DNA of 64,000 bases from Candidatus Zipacnadia bacterium (GCA_029821735.1 JALGSU010000020.1:101874-165873); one strand, 5' to 3'; positions 33,278 to 42,044 are shown, counted from the stretch's first letter. Translations and numbers: made by a program. The notes: generated from the letters alone by a model not told the origin.

Positions 33278-34216
33278 TCAAACGCGACAGGCCGCCACGA
33301 TGTGCTCGATGTTCATACCGTACTTGTTGAGCAGATACTCGTCACTGGCGACTTCGCCGAACACATCCGGCACACCCAGGCGCGTCACCCGCGTCGGCAG
33401 TTCGGCGCTGAGCACTTCGCAGATCGCCCCCCCGAGGCCCCCGATCACGCTCTGGTTTTCGACGGTCACCACCCGGCCGGTCCGACCGGCGGACTCGACC
33501 AGCGTGGCCGTGTCGAAGGGCTTCACGCACACGTAATGCAGCAGGTCGACGCCGATGCCCTCGGCCGCGAGCTGGTCGGCGGCCTGCATCGCGAAGGGCG
33601 TCATCCAGCCGGTGGACACCAGCGTGACGTCGCTGCCCTCGCGCAGGCGCACCGCCTGATCGGGCCCGAAGGCGTAGTCATCGTCGAAGACCTGCGGCTG
33701 CTTCATGCGGATCATCTGCATGTAGACCGGCCCGACGTAGCTCGCCGCCCAGCGCACACACGCCCGCAGTTCGTAGCAGTCGCACGGCGAGAGCACCACC
33801 ATGTTCGGCATCGCCCGCATGATCGCGAGGTCTTGGAAGCACATATGCGTGCCACCGTTCGGGCCGGTGGTGATGCCAGTCGCGGTGCCGACGATCTTCA
33901 CGTTCGCATCCGCGTACGCCACTGAGATCGTGACCGCGTCATACACCCGGCGCGTGGCGAACGGCGCGAAGCTCGCGCAGAAGGGTATCAGCCCATCGAC
34001 CGCCAGCCCCGCGCTGATGCCGATCATGTCGGCCTCGGCAACGCCCACGTCGATGAACCGGTCGGGATGCGCGTCCGAGAAGGTCGGCATGGTGCCGGTC
34101 GCCTTAGCCAGGTCGGCTTCGAGCACCACGATGTCGGGGTTCTCGTCGGCCAACTCGACCAGCGTCCGGGCGTAGACCTTGCGCATCTCAAGCTCGTGCA
34201 GCTTCTCTTCGCTCAT
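33278..34216 (-). CDS. Transketolase, C-terminal (pyrimidine-binding) subunit
   Basis: The 312-residue protein starts at ATG 34214-34216 behind GAGGGATGAG. It carries the transketolase pyrimidine domain (VVLEADLAKATGT, FIDVGVAEADMIGISAGLA, with the catalytic Glu in VAEADM, then the FAPFATRR loop) and the C-terminal swivel domain (VTLVSTGWMT, VVTVENQSVIGGLGGAI). With the thiamine-diphosphate subunit encoded upstream it forms a split transketolase that moves two-carbon units between sugar phosphates. Split forms are common in dedicated catabolic pathways as well as in the pentose-phosphate route. Confidence 0.93.
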   Translation of the reverse strand: MSEEKLHELEMRKVYARTLVELADENPDIVVLEADLAKATGTMPTFSDAHPDRFIDVGVAEADMIGISAGLAVDGLIPFCASFAPFATRRVYDAVTISVAYADANVKIVGTATGITTGPNGGTHMCFQDLAIMRAMPNMVVLSPCDCYELRACVRWAASYVGPVYMQMIRMKQPQVFDDDYAFGPDQAVRLREGSDVTLVSTGWMTPFAMQAADQLAAEGIGVDLLHYVCVKPFDTATLVESAGRTGRVVTVENQSVIGGLGGAICEVLSAELPTRVTRLGVPDVFGEVASDEYLLNKYGMNIEHIVAACRV

Positions 34217-34273
34217 AGTCTCATCCCTCGTGGCCCGAAAGCACTCCCTGCGGGAGCCATTGTCGTAGTCTGT

Positions 34274-34294
34274 GCCGATTGCCGATTGCCAATT
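34274..34294. repeat. Three tandem copies of a 7-base unit
   Basis: GCCGATT is repeated at 34274-34280 and 34281-34287, with a one-mismatch third copy (GCCAATT) at 34288-34294, in the 110-base gap between the two transketolase genes. It is the kind of short intergenic repeat found scattered in many environmental genomes. No function is evident. Confidence 0.6.
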
Positions 34295-34326
34295 CCCGCT
34301 TGCCGCCGTTCCCTGGCTCTCATCCC

Positions 34327-35175
34327 TCAATACGGGAGGTCGTAGTCCTGGCAGCTCAGCGCACACAGGAACTCTTCGTGCGCCTCCTGGTCAGGTATCT
34401 TGATATTGTGGCTGCCCGGCGTATCCGCGAGCGCGCCGCAGTCGCGGCCCTTCACGGTGTGGGCGAGGATCATCGTCGGCTTGCCCTCCACGGCCTTCGC
34501 CCGGTCGATGGTCGCGTAGATGTCATCCCAGTCATGCCCATCCATCTCGAGGACCTCCCAGTTGAAGGCCCTCCACTTATCGGCCAGCGGTTCGAGGGTC
34601 ATGATCTCGTCGGTGAAGCCATCGACCTGCAGCTTGTTGTAGTCGCAGATCGCGACGAGATTGTCGAGCTGCTTGTGACCGGCGAACATCGCGGCCTCCC
34701 AGATCATGCCCTCGTCGGACTCGCCATCGCCGATGATGCAAAACACGTCGTGCGCTTGCTTGCGGATGCGCGCGGCCATAGCGAAACCACACGCTGCCGA
34801 GAGCCCCTGCCCGAGCGATCCCGCGGTCATGTCGATGCCGGTCGTCCGCAGCCGGTCGGCGTGGCTGGGAAGCGTCGTGCCGTCCGCGTTGAGCGTGCCC
34901 AGCAGCTTCTTGTCGAAGTAGCCCATGTAGGCCAGCGCCACGTAGAGCACCGGTCCCGCGTGCCCCTTACTCATCACCAGCCGGTCACGATCGACCCATT
35001 GCGGATTGGCCGGGTCGATGTTCATGATGCGCCAGTAGAGGCTGATGACGATCTCGACCAGGCTCACCGAGCCGCCCAGATGACCGGACCCCGCGCGGCA
35101 GATCATATCGGTGATCACGTAGCGGAACTCGCCCGCCAGGTCGTCGAACTTCTCGCGATCGAACTCTTCGTTCAT
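34327..35175 (-). CDS. Transketolase, N-terminal (thiamine-diphosphate-binding) subunit
   Basis: The 282-residue protein starts at ATG 35173-35175 with GAGGAGTGAGG upstream. It has the transketolase N-terminal pattern: GSGHLGGSVSLVEI, RDRLVMSKGHAGPVLY, GSLGQGLSAACGFA, and the ThDP motif GDGESDEGMIWEA...CDYNKLQ. It supplies the cofactor pyrophosphate and magnesium site that pairs with the C-terminal subunit. It is the first intact gene of a minus-strand operon running through the C-subunit, the RpiB-like isomerase and the TauE-like exporter. Confidence 0.94.
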   Translation of the reverse strand: MNEEFDREKFDDLAGEFRYVITDMICRAGSGHLGGSVSLVEIVISLYWRIMNIDPANPQWVDRDRLVMSKGHAGPVLYVALAYMGYFDKKLLGTLNADGTTLPSHADRLRTTGIDMTAGSLGQGLSAACGFAMAARIRKQAHDVFCIIGDGESDEGMIWEAAMFAGHKQLDNLVAICDYNKLQVDGFTDEIMTLEPLADKWRAFNWEVLEMDGHDWDDIYATIDRAKAVEGKPTMILAHTVKGRDCGALADTPGSHNIKIPDQEAHEEFLCALSCQDYDLPY

Positions 35176-35209
35176 ACCCTCACTCCTCGTCACCGCGTGC
35201 CGTTGCCGT

Positions 35210-35237
35210 CCTCTGCGTCTCCGCGTCTCTGCGGTTT
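35210..35237. repeat. Intergenic repeat of GACGC(A/G)GAG-type units
   Basis: On the plus strand the block reads as overlapping CTCTGCGT / CTCCGCGT / CTCTGCGG units, just upstream of the transketolase N gene. Similar CGCAGAGACGC blocks are dispersed in many environmental bacterial genomes. Copy number elsewhere in this genome cannot be seen. Confidence 0.55.
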
Positions 35238-35250
35238 GCCCCTGTGGTCC

Positions 35251-35400
35251 TCATAGCATCTCGCGGTATAACTCAGTCAACTCGCCCTCAGTCACCTCGC
35301 GCGGGTTATTGTTCATAAGCGGATGGAAGCTGCCCGCCACCAGCGCGGGCAGGTCCACCAGTGCGCGGTCGGTCACCAGCACCGGCGTCTCACGCCCCGC
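35251..35400 (-). pseudogene. C-terminal remnant of an iron-containing alcohol dehydrogenase
   Basis: About 50 codons on the minus strand, ending in TGA (complement of 35251-35253), read ...VDLPALVAGSFHPLMNN then NPREVTEGELTELYREML. Asn-Pro-Arg-x-Val-Thr-x-x-x-Leu...Leu-Tyr is the characteristic C-terminus of group III iron-dependent alcohol dehydrogenases (lactaldehyde reductase or glycerol dehydrogenase type). The frame hits a TAG at 35413-35415 and no other part of the enzyme is present. It lies directly upstream of the transketolase operon in the same orientation, so the intact gene may once have been its first member. It is too short for automated gene calling. Confidence 0.6.
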
Positions 35401-35553
35401 GCGTGATACAGACTATTCGCGCCGGGTCTCACGAAGCCTTCGCCCAGCGCAGGAATCCCGCCAGTCGGGGGTGAAGCCTGTAACGGGAGGTCGCACGGGG
35501 GCGAACTACCATTGGCCAGTCACCCCAATGCTCACAACGCGAGGTGATCGACC

Positions 35554-37000
35554 GTGTTGCGTCGTCTCCTGATCCTCTTCACGCTGACCGTCGTGCTCAC
35601 GATCTCCGCCAGCGCTGCCTGGTGCGCCAACGAGGCAGCCACAATCAAGCTCGATGGTGCTGTCATGGCCCTCGACGCCCCCGCCTACTATGTCGACAAG
35701 CGTTTCGTCATGTGCCCCGCAATCTCGTATCTGCAGGGCCTCGGTGCGCAAGTGTGGTGGGACCCCGCCACGCAGGTCATCACCGCTAACCGCAGCAACC
35801 GCAGCCTGATATTCGCCGTCGGGCGAGGGACCGTCAGCGTGGACGGTCAGAGCAAGCCGCTGGTCACGCCGCCCGTCATGATCGGTGGCAAGCCCTACAT
35901 CCCCATGCGCCTGCCCGCCCAGCACTTCGGCTTCAAGGTCGCCTGGAACAAGGCCTCCCTGACGGCCGGTCTGTCCAGTCCCACGAGGAACACCGTCAAG
36001 GACATCCTGATCTCTGACCAACTCATTGAGGACCCCAGTCTCCACAACATCGGTTCAGGCTACCTGCTGGTCAGCGGCCACCGGGATCTCGGCGACCCGG
36101 GCGGCAAGGTTCTCTACGCCGTCGGCTCGCAGCGGGGTGAGAAGTGGCAGGTCACCGAGCAGGCGTTGCCCACAGAGGCTGAGCCAACGTCTATGGGCAG
36201 AGCCCTGTTCATCTCCGACTTCGATGGCTTCTACTTCGGCGCGCTGGAAATCCCCCCCGCGCGAGCCGCCCAGTTGCCGATGTGGTTCACCAACCTGACG
36301 AGCTGGAACAATGCGATGGTCTCTCCGGCGCCCGCTGGCGTGGGCTTCCGGCAGTTCTACAACATGGTCGTGACGGGGGCCTCGTGCAACGTGCTCTACG
36401 CGGGAGGCGTTGAGGGCCCATCCACCGAAGACTATGATTTCCGTATCTGGCGTTCGACGGACATGGGCCTCACCTGGCAGGCGCTCACCGTGCCCGCCCG
36501 ACGGCACGGTGTGGGGCGAGGGGCTGAACCACCTGATCCGCTTCAACCCCGACGGCACCCCAACCGCCATCGGCAAGTGGCAGAACTGCCAGTTGATCAG
36601 GGCGATCAACGCCCCCACCTCCACCGATGTTTTCGTGGTCTGGGCGTATGGTGAGCCCACCCGCATGCAGCCGAGCCAGCATGTGCTCAGCCACTCCGCC
36701 GACCGTGGCGCGACCTGGCAGCACGAGTGGAACTTCAGTTGGGGACCGACCTCCACGATTGATTGGGCGGACGGCAACTTTGGGATGTTCGTGGAGCGAC
36801 AGGGGATTGCCGAAAGCGACCCATGGCGGCTGTATTACACCAAGGACCGCTGCAAGAGTTGGTTCCGGTATAAGCTCGATGGTTGGGAGCCGATCCCTGG
36901 TGGTTTGACGGTAATCAACTCGACTGAGGCGTACATCATAGCGCGCAAACAGGGCTCCGGCGACCGCCGCCTGCACTGCCTGCGCTGGACGCTGGAGTAG
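35554..37000 (+). pseudogene. Secreted protein with copper-amine-oxidase-type stalk domain and propeller, frameshifted
   Basis: From GTG 35554 (GAGGTGATC upstream) the protein has a signal peptide (1-25). A copper amine oxidase N-terminal-like domain follows (about 28-140): IKLDGAVMALDAPAYY, VWWDPATQVITA, PVMIGGKPYIPMRLPAQHFG. BNR/sialidase-like repeats come after it (IWRSTDMGLTWQAL). The frame breaks near 36493-36500 (tgcccgcccg). The continuation (PDGTVWGEGLNHLIRF, SHSADRGATWQHEW, YYTKDRCKSWFRY) is in the next frame to the TAG at 36998-37000. One extra base accounts for it, and the intact product would be about 481 residues. The stalk domain suggests attachment to the cell surface. Confidence 0.78.
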
Positions 37001-37065
37001 CCCGCTACTCCTCCAGGTATATGTCCACCACGTGCGGCATATCGCCGCCGGTCGGTGACGGCCAG

Positions 37066-38304
37066 CTACTTGATTACTATCGCTATGTCGTTGGCGTCAA
37101 GCCCGGTGAGGACGACGTTCTCGATCGGCTCGCCCCACCTGCCCCCGTCACGCTCGTGCGCCCAGACCCTGTACTCCAGACCCGAGATCAGCCGCTCTAT
37201 GCGCCAGTGCCCGTTCTCGTCGCTCTTCACAACGACACGCAGGGCCTTGGCCACCTGGTTGCGGATGTCTTCAGGAGTAGCGCCCTCAGGACGGTGGTGG
37301 ATGCTCACCTCGGTCGAGGAGGCGCCGACGAGAACGTCTGCGCAGGGCTGGCCCTCTGCATCGGTGACGACGCCGGTGAGTACCACAAACGGGTTGAGCT
37401 GCAGAATCTCATGCAGCCCGAGCTCCGGGTCGAGCATGCCGCCGCATGCTGTGGTCGCGTCGTCAGCGATGGCGACAACGCCGACGAGCCCCGTGCTCTT
37501 CAGGCCCGATAGCTCAAAGCGCCCCTCGCCATCAGTGCGCGCCTCTGGCGGCGAGCTGCTCTTCACACTGTGAGTCGTGGTCTCGCTGGACATAACCGTG
37601 GCCCCCGCGACCGTGTCGCCGTTGGCATCGACCACGATGCCCTCAATACTGCGCCCCGCCATATTCACACGCATCGTGAGCAGCTCTCTGGTTTCACCAA
37701 CGGCGAGGGGCGTCATCTGTTGCTCGGGCCACTTGTGCAGCAACACCCTTTCTGCCAGCCAGCCGCTGCGAATCCAGAAGTCCATGCCGGCAGGTATTGG
37801 CCCGATCCGGAGCAAGCCGGATTCGTCGCTGGCGAATCGAGCAGGGGTGTCGTAGGACCTCTTTCCCTCGGGCCGCGGCATGAGGATTGCCTCAACGCCG
37901 GCCGCCGGTCCGCCGTCCTGGTCCTGCACCCTCGCCTCCAGGAAGCCGGCCTCACCCAACGTCACGGTAACTTCGGTGACGTTGGGTGGAACGACCTGCA
38001 CCGCAGCGCGCTGTTCGTCGGGGCTCTGCGCGTACACCGCAATGTCCGGAGGAACCAGTTCGCCCTCGCTGAAGACCTGTGAGGAAATCGTCGGGGTGAT
38101 GGAGAACCAGCCCCCCTCGTTCGTCACGACAGGGGTGGTTGGGGACTGAACGCAGCTCGAGTCCATCACCCACACCCTTGCACCCTCAACCGGCTCACCG
38201 TCCGCGTCAACGACCGTTCCGGTAATCGTGACTGGTTCAGCGAGGACTGACAGGGGGAGTAGAACCGTCAACACCAATGCGACAGGCAGTGTCCAGCGTA
38301 CCAT
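37066..38304 (-). CDS. Secreted protein of carboxypeptidase-regulatory-like (beta-sandwich) repeats
   Basis: I prefer ATG 38302-38304, 11 bases after GGAGG, over a GTG four codons earlier that overlaps that site. The 412-residue product has a signal peptide (to about 23) and at least three clear repeats of the carboxypeptidase-regulatory type: ITGTVVDADGEPVEGARVWV (about 26), IEGIVVDANGDTVAGATVMS (about 225) and LTGVVTDAEGQPCADVLVGA (about 310). A weaker one is LEARVQDQDGGPAAG. Such domains are structural or adhesive, and no catalytic residues are seen. It converges on the frameshifted stalk-domain gene. Confidence 0.75.
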   Translation of the reverse strand: MVRWTLPVALVLTVLLPLSVLAEPVTITGTVVDADGEPVEGARVWVMDSSCVQSPTTPVVTNEGGWFSITPTISSQVFSEGELVPPDIAVYAQSPDEQRAAVQVVPPNVTEVTVTLGEAGFLEARVQDQDGGPAAGVEAILMPRPEGKRSYDTPARFASDESGLLRIGPIPAGMDFWIRSGWLAERVLLHKWPEQQMTPLAVGETRELLTMRVNMAGRSIEGIVVDANGDTVAGATVMSSETTTHSVKSSSPPEARTDGEGRFELSGLKSTGLVGVVAIADDATTACGGMLDPELGLHEILQLNPFVVLTGVVTDAEGQPCADVLVGASSTEVSIHHRPEGATPEDIRNQVAKALRVVVKSDENGHWRIERLISGLEYRVWAHERDGGRWGEPIENVVLTGLDANDIAIVIK

Positions 38305-38381
38305 GATCCAGCGCACCTCCCGCTACTGCGTCGCCGTGTGTCCGCATTGTATCATAACAGGGGGGGTGTGAAGAATTCCGC

Positions 38382-38936
38382 TCAAACGTAATCGGCGAGG
38401 ATGCGACCGAGGGCCTTGAAGCCGTCCTTGATGGGCTGCTTCATATTCTCATTGTGCAGCCCGGCGGCGGGGTGAATCAGTGGCACGAAGGTGAGCCCGT
38501 CCTGCCTGATGACCGTCCCGTTGACCTTCATCACCGAGGCGGTCGGGTCGATCAGCGTCTGCAGGGCCGGGCGGCCGAGTGTGCAGATCAGCTTCGGGCG
38601 GATCAGGCAGATCTGGCCGTCGAGATACTCGCGGCAGGCGATGACCTCGTCGGGATGCGGGTCGCGGTTATCCGGGGGGCGGCATTTGACGATGTTGGTA
38701 ATGAAGACGTCTTCGCGCGACAGGCCGATGTTCTGCAGCAGCTTGGTCAGCACCTGACCGGCCTTGCCCACGAACGGTTCGCCCTGCAGGTCCTCATCGC
38801 GACCGGGACCCTCGCCGACGAACATGATGCGCGCGTCCTCGGGACCCGCCCCCGGCACCGCTCGCGTACGCGTCTCCCCGAGCGGGCACCGCTGGCAGGA
38901 GCATATCTGCTCGGCGATTTCCTCAAGCAGCGACAT
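38382..38936 (-). CDS. Type-4 uracil-DNA glycosylase (4Fe-4S)
   Basis: The 184-residue enzyme removes uracil from DNA in base-excision repair. It has four cluster cysteines at 14, 17, 85 and 101. Motif GEGPGRDED is at 41-49, followed by the uracil-binding EPFVGKAGQ, and NIVKCRPP is at 81-87. The family histidine motif is HPAAGLHN. All are as expected for family 4 enzymes. It is the last gene of the dapB-asd-dapA series, 105 bases after dapA, with a hairpin between, so it may be partly uncoupled. Confidence 0.94.
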   Translation of the reverse strand: MSLLEEIAEQICSCQRCPLGETRTRAVPGAGPEDARIMFVGEGPGRDEDLQGEPFVGKAGQVLTKLLQNIGLSREDVFITNIVKCRPPDNRDPHPDEVIACREYLDGQICLIRPKLICTLGRPALQTLIDPTASVMKVNGTVIRQDGLTFVPLIHPAAGLHNENMKQPIKDGFKALGRILADYV

Positions 38937-38959
38937 ACCATTACATCCCCCGTCACGAC

Positions 38960-39037
38960 AACGACCGTGCCTTTCGGAGGGCGGGTCTTTCTCTGGGCGC
39001 CATAGCTTCAGCGAAGGTGTCAGACCCGCCGGTCGTT
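38960..39037. other. Long two-part inverted repeat between dapA and the uracil-DNA glycosylase gene
   Basis: AACGACC (38960-38966) pairs with GGTCGTT (39031-39037), and inside it GGCGGGTCT (38980-38988) pairs with AGACCCGCC (39022-39030). The 5' sides are 13 bases apart and the 3' sides abut. No T-run follows on the minus strand, so an RNA-processing or attenuation site fits as well as a terminator. Confidence 0.5.
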
Positions 39038-39041
39038 CTCC

Positions 39042-39926
39042 CTACACCAGCCCGAGGCCCTCGCAGGCCGCCTGAATGCACATCGTGTCCGCCTCAGACG
39101 CGGGCACCACCGGCAGGCGCGTGCCGCCCACCGGGAAGCCGCAAAGCTCCAGCGCGCGCTTCACGCACGCCGGGTTGCCCGACGCCAGGAAGCACGCGTT
39201 CACGAGGCGCATGAGTTGATGATGCAGCGTCCACGCGCGCTCAGTCTCGCCGGCGTGGAAGGCATCGACCATTTCCTTAATCTGCACACCAGCAACGTGA
39301 GAGGCCACCGAGATGACCCCGACCCCGCCCAGCGCCAGGATCGGCAGCGTCATACCATCGTCGCCGGACCACACCCGGAAGCCCTCTGGCGCACCGGCGA
39401 TGATCTCGCCGATCAACTCCAGATCACCGGACGCTTCCTTCACCCCGATGACGTTGGGCATATCCCGCCCCACTCGCAGCGTCGTCGCCGCGTCGATGCT
39501 CTTGCCGGTGCGTCCCGGCACGTTGTAGAGCACCACGGGCAGATCGGTCGAAGTCGCTACCGCACAGAAGTGCTGGTAGAAGCCCTCCTGCGATGGCTTG
39601 TTGTAGTAGGGCCCCACCAGCATGACCGCATCCACGCCGGTCTCGCCGGCCTTCTGCGTAAGCTCGATGGACGCGGCGGTATTGTTGTTGCCTGTGCCCG
39701 CCAGCACTGTCACCGAGTCGTCCACGCCCGCGCGTACGACCTCGAAGAGCTTGAGTTTCTCATCCGCGCTGGTCGTGGGCGACTCGCCCGTCGTGCCGGA
39801 CACCAGAAGGTCCGAACCGGCGTCCGCCAGGCGCTTGGCCAGTTCCACCGCGCGGTCGTAGTCGACCTGAAGATCAGCGTCAAAGGGCGTGACCATAGCG
39901 GTTACAATATTGCCAAGTGTCGGCAT
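39042..39926 (-). CDS. dapA: 4-hydroxy-tetrahydrodipicolinate synthase
   Basis: DapA condenses pyruvate with aspartate semialdehyde at the branch to diaminopimelate and lysine. From ATG 39924-39926 (GAGGTGAT upstream, preferred to a GTG three codons earlier) the protein has 294 residues. The Schiff-base Lys163 is in GVKEASGD, the proton-relay Tyr134 in VLYNVPGRTGKS, and Thr45-Thr46 in SGTTGESPTT. It starts 42 bases after asd, consistent with one transcript dapB-asd-dapA. Confidence 0.96.
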   Translation of the reverse strand: MPTLGNIVTAMVTPFDADLQVDYDRAVELAKRLADAGSDLLVSGTTGESPTTSADEKLKLFEVVRAGVDDSVTVLAGTGNNNTAASIELTQKAGETGVDAVMLVGPYYNKPSQEGFYQHFCAVATSTDLPVVLYNVPGRTGKSIDAATTLRVGRDMPNVIGVKEASGDLELIGEIIAGAPEGFRVWSGDDGMTLPILALGGVGVISVASHVAGVQIKEMVDAFHAGETERAWTLHHQLMRLVNACFLASGNPACVKRALELCGFPVGGTRLPVVPASEADTMCIQAACEGLGLV

Positions 39927-39968
39927 ATAGATCACCTCAAACTCGAATGTAGGTGTGGCTTTACTCGT

Positions 39969-41045
39969 CTAACCCAGCATCCCGCGCTGCATGAGCGCCT
40001 GGGCAATCTGCACGGTGTTGGTGGCGGCGCCCTTGCGCAGGTTGTCAGCCACGCACCACATATTCAGGCCATTCTCCACGGATGGGTCTTCGCGCACGCG
40101 GCCGACCAGCACCGCGTCCTTGTACTCGTCGCGCAGCACGTCGGCCTGCGTCGGGTACTGCAGTTCCTCGGGGGCCTCGCGTACGCTGATGGCCAGCGGA
40201 TCCTTGCTGGGACCGTCCACGACCACCACGCCGGGCGCCTGCTCCTCATCGCTCAGAATCGCCAGCGCGTCCTCGCGAGATAGCGGCGCATCCAACTCCA
40301 GGTTGATCGATTCGCTGTGACCGATGAGCACCGGGACGCGCACCGCGGTCGCGGTGATGGGCATATCAGGCACGCCCATGATCTTGCGCGTCTCGTGGAC
40401 CATCTTCATCTCTTCCTTGGTGTAGCCCGTGTCCAGGAAGCGATCGATGTGCGGCAGGCAGTCATGCGCGATGGCCCGGGCGAAGATACTCGGGTCGCAG
40501 TTGACCTCATCCCCGGCCGCGCAGGCCTTGATCTCCTCCTCAAACTGATCCATGGCCGCCAGACCCCAGCCCGAAGTGGCCTGGTAGGTCGAGACCACGA
40601 CGCGCTTGATGCCCACTGCGCGATGGATCGGAGCGATCGCAACCGCCATCTGGATGGTCGAGCAGTTGGGGCTGCAGATGTGCTTGTTCTCACCGGTGAC
40701 CGCGTCCATATTGACTTCAGGCACGATCAGCGGGTAGCCCGGCTCCATGCGGAAATCGCCGCCGTTGTCGACGACCCATGCGCCCGCGTCAGTGGCGACC
40801 TTGCCCCACTCGACGCTGGCGCCCTTAGCGCCCTCGCGGCCTGCGAAAAACACCACATCGAGGCCCTCGAACAGCTCTGGCCCGACCTCACGCACGAGGA
40901 ACTCCTCGTCGGCGAGTATCTCCGTGCGCTCACGCGTGGCTATGACCACGAGCTCGCCCTCGACGGGAATATTCTGCTCTCTGATACACCTGATAATCCG
41001 GTCGCCAACTGGTCCGACACCTACGACTCCAATGCGGAGACCCAT
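39969..41045 (-). CDS. asd: Aspartate-semialdehyde dehydrogenase
   Basis: This enzyme reduces aspartyl phosphate to aspartate semialdehyde, the DapA substrate. ATG 41043-41045 is favoured, with AAGGTGG five bases upstream. A GTG three codons earlier overlaps that site. The 358-residue product has an N-terminal nucleotide-binding GVGPVG (9-14), FFAGREGAKGAS, and the catalytic cysteine at about 128 in SPNCSTIQM. The substrate-binding TYQATSGWGLAAMDQ and the late histidine region VRVPVLIGHSE are also present. The gene lies between dapB and dapA. Confidence 0.95.
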   Translation of the reverse strand: MGLRIGVVGVGPVGDRIIRCIREQNIPVEGELVVIATRERTEILADEEFLVREVGPELFEGLDVVFFAGREGAKGASVEWGKVATDAGAWVVDNGGDFRMEPGYPLIVPEVNMDAVTGENKHICSPNCSTIQMAVAIAPIHRAVGIKRVVVSTYQATSGWGLAAMDQFEEEIKACAAGDEVNCDPSIFARAIAHDCLPHIDRFLDTGYTKEEMKMVHETRKIMGVPDMPITATAVRVPVLIGHSESINLELDAPLSREDALAILSDEEQAPGVVVVDGPSKDPLAISVREAPEELQYPTQADVLRDEYKDAVLVGRVREDPSVENGLNMWCVADNLRKGAATNTVQIAQALMQRGMLG

Positions 41046-41103
41046 CGTTTCCACCTTATCCGAGAGAATTTGAGATGCGGCTCACGCCAAGCGCATATGC
41101 GCG

Positions 41104-41907
41104 TTAGTTGCTGTCAAGCAGCGTCTGCAGCCCGTACACCAGACCGTCGAAATCCCTCACGCGGCGCACCGCCATGATCACGCCGGGCATGAACGAGTCC
41201 CTGCCCGAGGTCACGTGCTCGATCTTGAGCGTTTCGCCCAGGCCGCCGAGGACGACCTCCTGGTTGGCGACGACGCCCATCGACCGGACACTGAAGACCT
41301 GGATCCCGGCGTGGTCACCACCGCGCACGCCCTCCATGCCGAAATGCGTCGTATGCGGGTTCTCGAAGTCTTTGCCACGTGCGGCGGCCATCCGCTCGAC
41401 GGTCATCATGGCCGTGCCCGATGGCGCGTCGATCTTATTCTCGTGATGCCACTCGATGACCGTGGCGTAGTCCAGCGCCCGCGATGCCTCTTCGGCGAAC
41501 TTCATCAGCAGGTTCGCGCCAATGCTGAAGTTCGGGGCGATCAGCGCCGAGGTCTCGTGCTTCTCGCACATAGCGCGCACCTCTTCGAGCGCGTTGTCCG
41601 AAAAGCCCGTGGTCCCGACCACGCACGCCACTTTGGCGTGCAGAGCTGCCCGCATGTTCCCCATAACCACTTCGGGCCGCGTGAAGTCTACCATCACTTC
41701 TGGTCCGCAGGCCTCAATGCCCTCCAGCACCGTCTCGCTCACTGGCGCGTCGGGCGCGCCAGGCACCAGGTCGCACAGGGGGGTGCCCGGATACGCCGGG
41801 TCAACGCCGCCCGCAAGCTCCAGACCATCGGCCCCCAGAACCGCTTCCACGACCGTTCGCCCCATGCGGCCACCGGCGCCGCAGACCATCACCCTGATAT
41901 CAGCCAT
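41104..41907 (-). CDS. dapB: 4-hydroxy-tetrahydrodipicolinate reductase
   Basis: DapB reduces the DapA product with NAD(P)H. The 267-residue protein has the Rossmann loop VCGAGGRMGR (8-17) and VDFTRPEV. The catalytic EWHHENKIDAPSGTA carries the paired histidines and the lysine, and the C-terminal HVTSGRDSFMPGVI is present. First gene of the dapB-asd-dapA cluster, with 58 bases to asd. The later diaminopimelate genes are not in the window. Confidence 0.96.
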   Translation of the reverse strand: MADIRVMVCGAGGRMGRTVVEAVLGADGLELAGGVDPAYPGTPLCDLVPGAPDAPVSETVLEGIEACGPEVMVDFTRPEVVMGNMRAALHAKVACVVGTTGFSDNALEEVRAMCEKHETSALIAPNFSIGANLLMKFAEEASRALDYATVIEWHHENKIDAPSGTAMMTVERMAAARGKDFENPHTTHFGMEGVRGGDHAGIQVFSVRSMGVVANQEVVLGGLGETLKIEHVTSGRDSFMPGVIMAVRRVRDFDGLVYGLQTLLDSN

Positions 41908-42014
41908 CGTGTCTCACCCGCCCTTATCGTGGGCAGATTCTGCCCACCATTGCGCATCGGTAATCAATCCTATTCGACGCCCTTCGCCGTTCACCTGCCA
42001 CACTTGTACATTAT

Positions 42015-42044
42015 GAGGCCGGGGCCATCGCTGACCCCGGCCTC
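42015..42044 (-). terminator. Hairpin downstream of pnp
   Basis: GAGGCCGGGG and CCCCGGCCTC form a perfect 10-bp stem 18 bases beyond the pnp stop codon. Only CATAATG follows on the minus strand, so the tail is weak. It probably protects or ends the pnp transcript before dapB. Confidence 0.7.

Noticed and set aside
37005..37073. Short minus-strand frame ending HVVDIYLEE before a TAG
   Set aside because: About 22 codons, closed by a TAA upstream and in a different frame from the neighbouring repeat protein. It is too short to support.
38346..38372. Promoter upstream of the carboxypeptidase-regulatory-repeat gene (TTCACA / TACAAT)
   Set aside because: The spacer is only 15 bases across a C-run, so I do not trust it as a functional promoter.
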